Notes under the pieces: model-generated | The model's database searches: none | The model's input: only the letters and a program-made list of their open reading frames with translations | What the model was told of the DNA's origin: nothing | Translations under genes and position numbers: made by a program | Part shown: piece by piece, positions 44,026-57,486 of the stretch | Position numbering within the stretch: position 1 is the stretch's first letter | How the letters are laid out: every line of letters starts with the position of its first letter | From: Tanypteryx hageni | Taxonomy: Eukaryota; Arthropoda; Insecta; Odonata; Petaluridae | Reading direction: 5' to 3' | DNA: 64,000 nucleotides | NCBI GenBank assembly: GCA_028673005.1 | Contig: CM054118.1 | Coordinates: forward strand, 60,135,401-60,199,400

Positions 44026-44378
44026 CACCACACGCCCCCCGTTCGGAATTAAGACGAATTCGATTACTACTGAGTAAAAAAAAGGAAGGGAAATAAAGGG
44101 CGAAAGAGAAAGATGGGAGGATGAGGGAGGAGAAAAATAGGAGAGGATTTCTCTTCCACAAAGGATTCGGTTTGGAAAAAGGAATAAATATAAAAAAAGT
44201 TCCGCTTCCCGAAGCCCTTGAGATATTCTCCACAGCAAAATCTATCCTCGCCCTATCCTCCGCCTTCCACAAAAGACGTCCGGAATTCAAACAGGATATC
44301 AAACGCCCGCTATATGATCGGTTCTCTGAACTTCTAAGTCTCTATCACTTGTTCGCATATTTTATTTTTATATAGTTA

Positions 44379-44660
44379 CAGGTAGCACTCGGTATATGCG
44401 TTCCTGGAGATCGCCGCGTATATTGAATACGGGCATTACGGGAGGCTTATAGTTTGTAATAATTCAAATGCAAAGTGATTTGCACAGGATGCCTATCCAG
44501 ATAATATGAGACTGTGGGATGCATTTTGACTCTTAAAGCAACCGAACCAACCCCACCTTGCGGAAAAAAAGGCGTGGGTTGTTTTGCCTCTTTCGTCAGA
44601 ATAAAACCGCGCATTTGCGAAGACGCATATAACAAAAGCTCGCATAAAGAGAGTTACCTG
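44379..44660. mobile_element. Tigger-like MITE, 282 bp, TA target
   Basis: TA-CAGGTAGCACTCGGTATATG at the left; the right end reads CAGGTAACTCTCTTTATGCG on the other strand, followed by TA. The TA duplication and CAGGTA ends suit TcMar-Tigger/pogo. No reading frame. Confidence 0.55.
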
Positions 44661-44664
44661 TATG

Positions 44665-45770
44665 TATATTTTAACCGTTTTTTTTAATCCGCTTATACGA
44701 TCGGTTTATCCATTCTTCTGTCAAATCTGAAGCGCCTGCTCATCCTATACGAAATGAAATAGAGACTTGGTTTTTCGCCAATCGATTCAGCATTTTGTTT
44801 CGTTGTGCACGTTTACTCGGTATGTCCGCGTGCCTGTCTTAAATGTTTTTAAAGTAATCGGCCATTTACTGTCTGCTTCATCACCTCTTTCCTTACTTGT
44901 ATTCCTTTCACTCGGAAATTTAATGTTCCTTTCCGAGTCCAAGGGAATGCGTTTCCCGGATATTATAATCGGATGAGAAAATGTAATTAAATTGCTATTG
45001 GTTCAAAATATATCTAAATTGTTGACCTGGCTTTCATTTTAACATTTCGCAATGGAGTGAGCGAATAACAATAAAAACGTCTTTAAAACCATCTATGATA
45101 TATAATTAAATCATATTTTTTTGGTTATCGAATTAATTTTTAGAATCAATGATCTTGGTAATCTATAACGAGGACGTGCGATTTAAGGCCGAAATAAGGA
45201 TCTGGTTTTTCCACTCTCCCTGCAGAGATTTTCAATATCTTTGCTATCAGCTGGATTCCAACCAAAGAGTGAGCTCTATATTTCAATTTTGGTAGAAATA
45301 TATGCCTGTGAATGGTATTGAAAATTGTCAAGATTGATAATTATGACGAAATCATCAAAAGTAGTGCTAGTAAAACAATTCAAACCGATTCAAGATTAAT
45401 ATATTCGCATTCCTAAAGGATTTCATTGGCCATGCATACTTGAACGCAAGGAATAAGTTTTGGACCTTTAAAACCCTTCCGATACAAAATTAAAAGATAT
45501 AATTCGTTTCTCGTTCGCATACCAACTACCGAAATTTTTTTGTAAACTCTTACTCCTGCGAAGTAAAAAGTTGTTCTAAATTCTAAATAAATCTCAATAA
45601 ATAAGACGCACTTTTCATATTTTATCACCAAATGAAACTCCTATTTTTAGGCTGGTTCCTAAAGGAAACATAGCCTTATCAAATGGTCCTGTATGTGTGT
45701 GTGTCCCCTACTAAAAACGAGCTACATTTGATTTGGCAAAGATTCAAGTCCCGGGTTCGATTCAAGGAAG
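44665..45770. other. Intergenic with a SINE-like box B remnant
   Basis: CCCGGGTTCGATTCAAGGAA at about 45752 resembles a tRNA box B and abuts family A copy 4. Two modest minus frames (45146-45331, 45413-45631) carry no motif. Confidence 0.4.
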
Positions 45771-45775
45771 GTTTT

Positions 45776-46493
45776 TTACTTTCTCCATACGTAGTATAGG
45801 GGAAAGTATTGTTTTCATGGAAAAAATCGATTTCGAGATTTCAACAGAAATAAACATTTTTGAGGTCCCCTGAATACGTTGTGACGATTTTTTAGATCAT
45901 GTCTGTGTATGTGACAGCTTTTTTGTGGGTGCTCTAACTCAAAAACTATTAATTGGGTCAACGCGAAATTTTATATTTAACGTTTTTATAAAAGTCACAA
46001 GAGCTGATTAGTTTTTATAAAAAATCGGTCAACCGGAAGTGGATGTTTACTCTTGTCACTTATTCGTTAATTTGAAATATTTGCTTTAATATTTGATATA
46101 TTTAAAAACATACTAGAATAAAAGATATTGGAAATGTAATTGTTTACAATCTTTGTTCGAAATACTTTTCCATAATATGCATTGTTTAAGGGAAATCTTA
46201 AAAACTAAATGATTTTGCTGCCGCCACCACGCCATCTACCGACGCTATTGATAACAATTGACGCTTAGTTACATCCTAGTAAGGCTCCTTTTTATTTTAT
46301 TAATTGTTGGTGCTTTGTGGATATATCCAATATCAGAAGGCTATGGTTTGAGTTTATTTCTGTTCTTTGTAAAGTGTTAAATTTTCTCACAATTTCTTAA
46401 AATATTTATTAATCTGTTACCTTTTTGGAATTTTTATAAATATGTATTACAGGTATGGAGAAAGTCATGTGGTGGCCAGATCAGATTTTTCCT
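45776..46493 (+). repeat. Family A interspersed repeat, copy 4 (full length)
   Basis: The best reference copy, about 718 bp. It begins ACTTTCTCCATACGTAG and ends ...GTATGGAGAAAGTCATGTGG followed by TGGCCAGATCAG. The ends are thus short inverted repeats (ACTTTCTCCATAC). No open frame, so it behaves like a non-autonomous element. Confidence 0.75.
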
Positions 46494-46499
46494 ATTTGT

Positions 46500-49400
46500 T
46501 TTACATTGGAAGTCTCACATCCATCGTGCAAAGATATTTTCTTGAATTGTGATATCGGAGCGAGGTTTGTACAATTCCAGGGGGAAAAGAATGTAGATTG
46601 TAAATCTTATCACTGAATTTTGATAAATGATCGTATTTTCTATGATTTATACTAAAACATAGCGTTTTAGCGTTTTAAATCGCATTGCTGTATCGGATGG
46701 TTGCCATGGAGACGATTATTACTGAACTCGGCTTGAGCATAGACGAGTGAACAAATGGGTCCTCTTATTTTCCGCTATACTACCCTTCAGCAATGTACAG
46801 TTGATCCACACATATTAGCGTATAAACAGTAACATTTATTAAATTTGTTTATTAAAAATAATATATGATAAACGTTGTCAGAAAGAGATTTAGCTTTTAG
46901 AAATTTAAACCTGATAATGCTCTATCAATTTGATTTCCAATTTTTCTCTATCATTGATAAACAATGAACTACAAATTGTATTTATGGTATGAGAATTCTT
47001 TTGAATGACTAACACATAGTGAATAATTTCATGTAAATATTAAGTAATCAATTCGGAACTTCAACTTAGGGAAATCAGCCTGCATTAGTCCTGGTTTGGG
47101 CTTCTTGTTTTATTTTGATCAAGACCTCAAGACCCTCAGATTGTTAGCAGAGTTGGAATCTGCCCCCTGAAAAACTATAGGACTTCAATGCGACATTCCC
47201 ATATCTTTGTTTGACCATCATACAATCACTCCGATCCTTTTATATCCTCCCGGCATTTGCAGGTACAAGCATACCTTTATAACAAAGTCCGTCGTCCCCT
47301 GATGTTTATTTTGGTTTTTACATAATTCCTGATTAATTAGCTTTGCTTTAATTAGTTGAATTCATGCGTACAAGTTTTTGAACACAAGAATGGCTGTCAC
47401 TTGTGTGCCACTGTTTGCGACAGAACAAATTTAGTTTTTGTGATTGTATCGGTAAAATGTTTCCAAACCACGTCCACCTCACCGAATTTGTGCACAGTTG
47501 TGGAGGACTGTTTCATTCATAGTATATACTCTCGATAATTTTTTATCTCACTATTTGGTTTAATTAAATGCTTTTTAATTGTAAGTTATATACGTCTTGT
47601 GCAATATATTCAATGAATTACTGGAACATCCCCATTCAGTCTTTGTTATATCTCCCTTTGGCAACGAAGTTTCCAACAAAGAAGTGGATGCCAAGAACGC
47701 TTGTACTTCGTTAATGATATTAGTAATTTTGGTCTAGGAAGGAGAATAGAAAGATGACGGAAATTGGTAGAGTTTTTTTTAAATAAATAAGTGGTTGGCT
47801 ACAAATACGTGACTGAAGCATCACAATAGGTAATAAGGTGTTAGTAACATATGCGTGGTTCAAGCATCGCAACAGGCAAAGATATGCTGACATACCTCCA
47901 TTATCCAAAGTGAAATTTATATGAAGAAAAAAACGAATCCATTTAGAGCAAATATAACGAAAGCCTAAAGCGGTTTTCCATGTATTTGTGGCGTCAAATA
48001 AAAAGACAAATAATCTCTCAAAAATGAAATACTGAAGTGAAAGAACGAATTTTTAAGAGGGATTTTTCGAACGTAAATGTCAAAAGTTTTTTTTTAATGG
48101 TTTGCATGTTTTAAAATTAGCGAGAGAATGGAATTCTTCATTTAGCTGATGGAGTTTTATTGCTTGGGGCAAAGAAAAAACTCAGAACAGGGCACATATG
48201 CAAACAAATCATAAGGAATATATGGTCGATATCGGACGGAAAATTAAAATTATGTTTGTTGATGTTTTATTTCTAACCTTGAGTTCAGTTACGTGCCTAT
48301 TGAGGGAGACACCAACAATAGCTACTCAGTCCAATTTTAGTATTTAAACACGCACTTTTTCCTTTTAAGCCAGGTTCCATGAAATCAACTCTCTCTGCAA
48401 AATTCCCTCCAGTAACAAATGATATTATAGAATTTAATCTTTGGAATGAGAGGGATTTTGTGTCAACCAGAGAGTAATCCGATATTCTGAGCTGGTTTCC
48501 AATTTAGACATATTAACGCGTTTTAAAATCGCACTAAACGCGTAATTTGCCAGGATTCAAAATACAATCCTAACCAAACTATAGATTCGTGAAACGCCTC
48601 AAGGGCAGTTATGCAATCGGCGAATAATCGTTAAATTAGTGATTTTTACCCCAGAAAGGAGAATAAAAAATCGGAATGAGCGAAAATTGGCGAAGCATCC
48701 GATCATTTTACACAGTGTATCAACTTCCAAATAGATACAGCAAAATTTCAATATCTTTCATAGATTTCCCGGTGCTGAATGTTACATATAAAGCGCGAAC
48801 GCGCGCCGGAAAATTAGCGATTGCTGTACATTCTCTTCTACTGCAACAATGTTTGTTTGTAAAATATGATACGAAAAATGGATATTTACAAATTTTATGC
48901 TTTTCGTAAATCCACAAAAAAAATCGGAGAAATCGAGAGAAAAAAGTTATGATTTTTAAAATTTTCTCGAACGTTTTTTCAACGCAATCGTGAACATTTA
49001 AAAACCTCATCCGGCCATTCGGGTGGGATTTAATAAATCTCCTCCGGGCTTGAGGGGGTTAAACTGCAATTTAGTCTAAATTTTTAGAAAAGCATATGTA
49101 AAAATTAATCCAAATATATAATCAGTATAAAATCGAAATACATTAAATCGTTAATGGGGGATGGACTTGAAAATTTGCATTTTCATTTTGCTGAAAGTTA
49201 TAACGTGTCAACTGTGGGTATAATATAAAAAAATTATTTTTCTGTAGATTCATATTTTACAAACAAATTTTTAATTAAACTAGTTGAACCGCCCGTCAAA
49301 ATGACGGGTAGGCAAGACGAAAGAATTGAATTAAAGCTCTTCCAATTTACCGTTTTCATATAAATCAAGTGTAACGCACATAATTTTGCTAAAACTCATA

Positions 49401-50800
49401 TATGCTCACTGATTGTATCTTCAAACTAGAGCTTCCGTTGCTATGCAAACAAATCAAAAAAGAAACGAAATTACAAATGCTTATAATTGAAATTTAAGCA
49501 TATTATTTGTTGAAATGTATTCCTGTACAAATATATTTTGTAAAGATTAATTCAGGTTTTGAAAAGTCGAAATTTTATTTCAAAAGCAAGGCCGCATAAT
49601 TATTGACGAACATCTTAGCTTATTTGCGAAAAAAACCGTCAATACGCATGGGAAGGCTTTTATTCTTACGTACAGCACGTCTTCGTGCATTTTATATTTT
49701 GACATTAATTATTCGCGTCTTTAAGATGCCAACGTTTGATTTGAACATGAAAAATGAAGCAACATAGGCAAAATCTTCGGTTTAATTTTGTTCGTAGGGT
49801 TACGTTTTGTTAATGGTGACGTACAACTGAATGCCCATGCGGATAAAATCAATCAAAATATAATTATGTCGATGTGTCTAATTTCGTCTCAAAAAATATA
49901 TCCACAAAAAAATTATATCTATTAGATCTCAATGTGACAGCATATCCACGCATATGCTTATGCGGATCGAGACAAGAATGAATATCTCGATCTTATCAAT
50001 GTCGTCGGTTTCCAAGGAAACTTCTTAGCAAAATAGTTATATTTTGGTAAACTGTGTAATTAAAACGCAAAATTCTAGCGATTTCGACAAAAAGACAAAC
50101 ATCGACGATTGGAATAAGAATGCACGTTAATATTCCTTTATAATGGTACCTGTACGAAGACCGTACGTGAATTACTTCTAATTTAATTTGTAAAATGAAA
50201 ATAAGTCTGCACGTCGAAAAATCGATCTTTACGATTAGGAGAGAAAAAATCGGCTGATTTTAATATGATTGAACTCGAATCATGATTTTAAAGTCGTAGC
50301 TTTCGTGCAAGCTAAGATAAATTGGGCGCATGTTCGTCATGTTTTGAATTGGCTAAGATGCACCTGGGTCGGCATAGAAGCATATACTCCTTTCATGGTT
50401 TTGTCTCTCCTGCTAATTATCACTAAGTAGATTTTTAGCGCATGCATGGAAACACGTTCTAAAGATACGACAAAATAGCACCGTAAGCAAACGTCCTTCT
50501 TAGGAGCCCAGAAAACATTCATTAAGTTCTACCAAACTTTTCAACGCTGATGAACTGTTTCTCGCTTTCACATCCAGCTGACATGTCCTTAGACTGCATC
50601 TTTGAACGTGACTACAGGTCAAGGGGGAGGGGGGGGGACTTATTTACCTTCTGAGTCGCAGTCCTCAGAATTTCTAGAGCCACATGACCAATTATTGTGC
50701 TCATAAATTTATGAACAATAAAACATAACCTGTATCCGAAGCAATTCAGGTACAATGCATGTCACTTGGATATCCCCAGCACGTCTCAAGTCACACTACT
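46500..50800. other. Intergenic, no gene recognised
   Basis: An RFX X-box-like site (GTTGCCATGGAGAC) at 46700-46713 and the hairpin at 49292. The overlapping frames at 48676-49010 show no domain. Confidence 0.45.
49292..49308. repeat. Perfect 7-bp hairpin CCCGTCA-AAA-TGACGGG
   Basis: Like the GC hairpins at 3000 and 25325, it stands alone in AT-rich DNA after a TTAATTAAACTAGTTGAACCG stretch and looks like the head of an RTE- or SINE-type repeat. No element could be followed outward. Confidence 0.35.
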
Positions 50801-50879
50801 CATTGTGTTATGTAGTGGAAAACGTTGGTTGGCACGCCTCTGAATGGAAATCTAAAAAATCCGCATACTAAATTAAAAG

Positions 50880-50920
50880 AGACGCATGTGGCTCGTTAGC
50901 CGCGGTTTGGTCACCCCTGC
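50880..50920. mobile_element. hAT MITE right end
   Basis: The reverse complement reads CAGGGGTGACCAAACCGCGG then CTAACGAGCCACATGCG, the common hAT terminus. A matching left end was not found with certainty; degraded similarity starts near 50810. Confidence 0.45.
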
Positions 50921-50934
50921 AAGAGAAAATATAC

Positions 50935-53600
50935 CATAACCTCGCCATTCGCGGGAGATACCTAGCTGAGACAATCGCCAAGCCGCGACTAATGGTACCA
51001 TGGACTCACGAGAGAATGGGGATAGGTTCCCGACGCGCGAAAATCACTATATTTTTACTAAAATAAATCTTGTAATTATTAAAAACAGTTGATTTATACG
51101 TAATATTATCTATTGTAATGTTTAAAATAAATGTAAATCTGCAACGACGCTTAAAAAGCTTTCAGAAACAAAGGCATACTTATTCTTGGGTTTTGACCTG
51201 GCGCATAATTGGAAGATTAGCCTATAATCGTTAGTATTTTCTTTAAATAAAATTGAAAGTCTATTCTCTCGATTTCGTAATAAATAATCACGAAGTGCGT
51301 TTTATTGTCTTTCGGATTTGGATGACAGGCGATTAGGATCAATATACCAATGCTCCAACACGTGTATTTTTCAGAAGAAAGTCAACGAAAGTCACCGTTT
51401 TTCGCAAAATCCTTATATAATAATTCTCAAGTGTCCGTCTGTACCAGTATTTTTGGACATTTCCCAATTAAATTAAGGGCTGAAACTTTTACAATCGTTA
51501 AACCCCCATGAGATGGTCTCTAGAAAAATTAAACATCTCGGAAAAAGTCCCTGATTCGACTCCGGGAGACAATTATATTTTCCCATAAGTTTACACGGAA
51601 TTTTCGATTTTTCAAGGTGCAAGGTTTATTTCCTTCATTCATTAAAATATGTAAATATAATTCGAATTTCTCCATTTTTATTTTATTTGACGGCTAAAAC
51701 TATAAAATATCTTATTCTTGCAATGTTTAGATGCTACACGGTAGAATTTGACAGAAACACGCATTTCTTTTCGAAATTTTATGGCTTTTTCGTAATCTCT
51801 CCGGGTGTTGCCAAGGCAAACCTCATTGTTGCCTCCGATAAATTAGCGTCTATTAAGCCTTCAAATAGACGAAAGAATTGTGTTATTCGCTTCGCGCAAT
51901 GTCAAACTTAATATATTGCAACGTTAATAATTGAAGAATATTATTATTCAGTAAACATACGAAGAGGAAGAATAACGGAGTCAAAGAGTGGCAAATCAAG
52001 TTGTATATTGATGCCAGAATGTAATAAATTTCAAGCGCTTCATTTTCTGGGAGAATTCGATTCGATTCAGGAATTTATTAATTAATCAAACAATTACATT
52101 TACCATATATATATATGAGTTTTTACACAAACACACCTCAAAAGCTATATTGTAATCACACTACAAAGTCCATTGATGTTCAACGGGTAATTCCGCTCGT
52201 ATACATATTAAAGCTTGTTTCATTAACTTTGGCGAGTTTTTTCTCTCATTAGTTTTCATTCATCATGGATAGGAATAGGGTATGAATGCGCGTGACCCGC
52301 GAATCGCTGGTTGTTTGACTGAAGACAGGTTTAAACATGCCGCTATCCACGATTGAAGAGACCGCTAATGCCGGATGTTTTTTTAAAATTTATAGTTAAT
52401 GTTTTATGGGGGGTTTCGCGGTTCTTAAATGCTTTCCATTATTAAGTCGTTTCATAGCGCATAGGTTAGAAATGGAACTAGCGGAGAAATCTTACAAGAT
52501 TTTATCTTTAATTCTGATGAGCAATTGGCAGGAATATTACCAAGGCCCGTATTTAATTGGGCGAACTATAGTGCAGGAAAAATGCATGCATCTGTAAGTA
52601 GAGGAAACAAATAGAAACAAGAAAACCCCCGGTTATTTTCCTTCATCCCCTGCAGTCGTCTAAACATTTCCGAAATATAAAAGAAGTAATTTTTTTAAAA
52701 ATTCCCTATCGAAATTAGCGTCGCCCAATCAAATGGTACACGAGGTTTTCGCAGCGACATGATCCGCTGGCCTTATATTTTTGAACTGCCTAGCAATTAC
52801 GTGAGACAAAAGACTGGGATTATTAAATGCGAAACCAGGGCGAGATGAGGACGTTAAAGAACGGAATGCTTCTATTGGCCCGTCCCGATGCGACGAGTTC
52901 AACGTCATCCGTGGTTCCGAAAAAATATATGCGCATTGCATCATTTAATATACCTTAAACCAGCAGATCTAAACCTGAGAGTCGCAAAAACTCAACAATT
53001 TAGCGTATTTGCTGTTAACTAACTTTTTCTTTAAAAATACCCAATCGGCTATACTTAATTTCCGGTGTAAATACAATTATGCTATAAGATTAACGAATAA
53101 TCACTATTAAACGTACATTATTGTCTTACAGTGATCTACGTTAAAGTATTAGTCTTTTTTCTGAATGAAATATTTTGTTTCTTCTTGTGCAGGATTAATT
53201 TGGCAGCTGCGCGCCATTTGCGTAATACCGTCTTCTAAGTGTGGAATAGACTATAGAACATTAAGGACTGAATGATAATCGAGGTGAGAATGAGAGGTGG
53301 AATAGAAGATATCTTTGGTTGCGATTAAAAAAGAGTGCATTTTTCAGATTACGTCGTCTTATAATCGACCAAATACGGAATATGGAGTACTTTCAATATT
53401 TCATTTTTTATACGTTGAATATATATATCTTGTAATATTTTCTATAATTATTAAATTCATATTAAATATAATGTAGGGATCGTTCAGGATTACAATAAAA
53501 CCATGGGAACCATTCCATGACCTCTGCTTTGACGTAAATTAGGTGCAAATTAATTAATGAATGGATATATTTAGAGCAAACAAGTCTTTGGACACTATAT
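50935..53600. other. Intergenic with short repeat debris
   Basis: CCTCGCCATTCGCGGGAGAT to GATAGGTTCCCGACGCGCGA (50940-51042) resembles a DNA-transposon end pair. An X-box-like GTTGCCAAGGCAAA is at 51807-51820. No gene seen. Confidence 0.4.
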
Positions 53601-53602
53601 AA

Positions 53603-54297
53603 GAAATCTGATGCGGCCACCGCATGACTTTCTCCATATCTGTAATATTTCTAAAAATTCCAAATAGGTTACATAATAATAAATATTTTAAGTAACTGCG
53701 AGAAAATTTTAGACTTTACAAAGAACAGAAATAAACCGAAACCATAGCCTTCTGATGCTGGATATATCCACAAATCTCCAACAATTAAGAAAATAAAATA
53801 GAGCGTAACGTAACTAAGCGTCAATTGTTAACAATAGTCGTCGGTAGGTGGCGTGATGGTGGCCGCTAAAAATATAAGATATATCTTAAACAATGCATTA
53901 TATGGAAAAATGTTTCAAACAAAGGTTGTATAATATAAAATTTTCTAAAACTTTATTTCAATAAAACTTTACATTTATCAAATATTAAAGCAAATATTTC
54001 AAAATAACGGATAAGTGACAGGAGTAAACACCTACTTTTGGTTGACCGATTTTTACCAACATCTAATCAGTTCTTTTGACTTTTATAAAAATGTTAAATA
54101 TAAAATTTCGCGTTGACTTGATGAATAGTTTTTGAATTAGAGCACCCACAAAAAGCTATCACACACACACGGACAGACATCATTGAGAAAATGGTCAAAA
54201 CGTGTTCAGGGGACCTCAAAACGAGTACTTCCGTTGAAATCTCGAAGTCGATTTTTTTATGAATGCAATACTTTCCCCTGTGCTACGTATATGAGAA
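53603..54297 (-). repeat. Family A interspersed repeat, copy 5 (full length, inverted)
   Basis: Reverse complement of copy 4 over its whole length. It opens with CTGATGCGGCCACCGCATGA and closes with CTACGTATATGAGAAGGTAA. Matching termini in two independent copies define the family's ends. Confidence 0.75.
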
Positions 54298-54299
54298 GG

Positions 54300-57255
54300 T
54301 AAAAATGCTTATAAATATTTTGAAGTTAATTTTACATATTATATTTATTGGTAGATAGCTGGTGATAAGGGGTTGCCTTAACAAGGGGGTCGAGGATGCA
54401 TTAAGTTTGGCAGTCTTGAGTTATTCTCGTTCTTCTTCTCAGATACGGCACTCACGGTCTCTACTACTCCTTCTAGCTATGCAGAGGAAGTCTTCAGCTC
54501 TCTTATTTTAATGTAGGGCAGGAATTACCGTCGGATTTTTTTTGCTTTTGTCCTCCTTTCCGTCCCTTTCCAAACACTCCCTCTTTTGGCACTTATTTTT
54601 CTACTTCATCTGTGAACTTTCCATTAAGAGCTTTTGAAATATAGTAAGTTATAGCTTTTAACGCATCATTTATATTTTTTTCCCCTTTGAAGTACAAACA
54701 TTCCGTTTTAACAGTATCCTCGTGTTTTTTTTCTATTTAAGGTTTTAACGACTCTGGTGGTAGTTAAGAAGCGTTTCTCGTGCTAGGGTGAGTTGTTGAG
54801 TTTTCGGCAAAAGAATACTCGAGCAAAGCACTCTGTACTTGTGCGGACACTTCAGTACCGGCGCTCCTTTTACACAGTACTTTAATGAGAGTTTAATGGA
54901 GGCATTGGATTTTGTTTTTCCGTTCTCGCGTCCATTTCAAGAATTGCATAGTACTTGTGCCAAACGCACGATATTATTTCCCATCGAAGTGAAATTTGAA
55001 ACGGATTCGTGTTCTCTTAAAAATTTAATTCGAATTCGTTGTTTTTATGCAGGTATGTTCAATTTTCCTGCTCGCTTCTCGATTGCGGCTTATTTAAATG
55101 TCTAAAGACTGATATCAGCAGTGAGGGTCTATCGAAACACTTCAATCGTTCGGAATTAGACATAAGCTGGCATCTTCAGTGTTGTAACATAAACTATATT
55201 ACTTTAATAACACCTATTCACCACATTATACCCCAAGCTGTGGGTAATTTAATATATATATTAAACTCAACGTGTATTAGCTCAGCTAGGCTGCATCCTT
55301 TCACTTTTTACTCGGCAACAAATCTATCTTAAAAGGTAAAAAAAAAAATTATAACCTGTTTATACGAAGTCAAATTAATGGTTTATGATTGAAACATGTA
55401 CTAGTAACCCAGGAAGGCTTGGTTGTTAAATTTCGTATCGTTACACACGTTGCAGCATCACTCATCTGCTTTGTGTTTTATTAAATTTGACGTTCTTTTG
55501 TGGACATTCTATTTAGGTTAGTAATGAAATCTATCGTTAATACGTTGTTAATTTTTTCGCTTCCTTTCGAAAACCTTTAATCATATATAGTGGCTATTAT
55601 TAAGTGATTTACGAGCAATCAACCATTATATACACAAAAAGGTAACGTCTAAATGAAATTGTTTTTTCAAGGAATCATATTAAGCTCTCACCTAATCTCA
55701 CAGATTAGGTTTTTTATGCTCCTATTTCTGTTTCTTTCATTACATACCATAGGTCCATCGAATGAGGGACTAAAGTAACAGTATTATGAAATTTTTGGGG
55801 CATGCAATATTTAATTATATATTCTTAGCCTAAATTATTTCAAAATATTTGCTGAGCCATCCCGGAATTTTAAGTTACTATTATGGTAGTATTATAAGCT
55901 TAAAGAGCCATGAAAGGGTGTCAATCCGTTTTCAGAATTTTATTATGGCATCATTATTTTGAAATGGTTATTTCAGCTTTGTGTAAGTGAACAGTAAATA
56001 GATGGATTGGCAAGTGTATCAAGATCATTAATAAACATTTTTCATGTGATCGTGAGATTGAGTATTTTATCAAAAATATTTAAAGTCAACGCAATATGTT
56101 TTCAGAAAACAAGATGGATATCGATGAAATTAATTAATGCATGCCCATAGATAATTTACTCGCAATGTAAAGGAAACCATAACTTTAAGAGTTGTTATCA
56201 TTTTATAAGAATTCAGTAATAACTTAAGCAAAAGTTTACGTAATAAATAAAATTTCATATTTTATCTTAACCGGCAGTATTGCTTTTCTGTTTATCTTAT
56301 AATAGTATCAATAACTCTGCTGATTGTAAGTCAGAAGAGAAAAATCTTGATAGATTCCTTCTATCGACTGTAAGGTCATGAATAATTTAGAAATTCGAAA
56401 GAAACGAGATATAAATGGATCAAAACAGAAATTCTGAGGAATTAAACTGGATACTTTGTACCACGATGCATAAATAAGCATCAATAACTCATTTTGGATA
56501 CGAATGTAAAACGATTTCTTATATTACGAATGCAAAACAAGCTCTAATATTTCTACGATACTTAAGTTTTGTGAATGAAAATAATTTGTCACATAAAATT
56601 CTAAACAAACATTATGTGATCAAGATCTTTAAAGTGATATTTAAATTATGTGACCTTTTCTTTTGATTTAAGCAATAACCCTAGTACAAATCGATCCGAT
56701 GGTCAGGTGCTGAAATTCATTCATTCATTCCGAGCGTTCTCGCACTTTAATTATACCTACCACGAAAAATTCACAAATCAACGAAACCTATGGTATGATA
56801 AACAAATATATATCAAGTATGTGAGATGCATATCAGAATATCTTTAATAATTTAAGGATCAGTTATATCACCTTTAAAACATCGGCCATTGATTGAATTA
56901 TACATTTTCGCTTAACAACGCCTTTGCCACAGCATTGAAAAACTGTAGAATGTAAATAATACGAATAATATTAATTCACCAGACAAAAACGATCTCTTTT
57001 CTTCTCCGACAATGAACCGAAAAATGGCAATACACCAGATAAAGGAAGAACATAGTCCGCTATATAGCATTATTTCGTAAGCGAAGACAACAACGGCTAT
57101 GATAGCATCAGATATGTTGTTGAAACCTTTCCTAATTTACAATATAATTGAGAAAAATGATAAATCACTTCTTCGGCTCTCTCATATAATTGTTTGATCA
57201 AAACGCGCAGGCTGACTTTTTATGTCAGGAACGAAACATACACCATATCAGTATA
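54300..57255. other. Intergenic, no gene recognised
   Basis: The overlapping frames at 54839-55332 have no motif and no clear splice context. Confidence 0.45.
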
Positions 57256-57258
57256 ACT

Positions 57259-57486
57259 TCAAAACGGTTTCTTGAAAGCAATGCGATTTTTGGCAGGATT
57301 ACTCGGCAACGGATGCAACTCTGGTATTTTTGACAACCACGCCACTTGCTCTTCTTTATCCAATAAGAACACGGATGTCGATATGGAACGGCGTCCTAAA
57401 TTTTTGACAAGATTATATTGCGAGTTACTCCTTAGACGGATATGCGATGGGAGTCTCTCAATGACCACGGTTCTCCCGCTACACAT
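57259..57486 (-). pseudogene. Possible CENP-B-type HTH fragment (pogo/jerky-like)
   Basis: A 75-codon minus-strand frame with RLPSHIRLRS, KNLGRRSISTSVFLL, DKEEQVAWLSKIPELHPLP. The order (short basic helix, GR, then E-E-x-x-x-x-W-L) resembles CENP-B/Tigger HTH domains, but the match is weak and I would not exclude chance. Confidence 0.22.

Noticed and set aside
48676..49010. Overlapping 77- and 96-codon frames on opposite strands
   Set aside because: No recognisable domain, no splice signals in phase, AT-driven composition.
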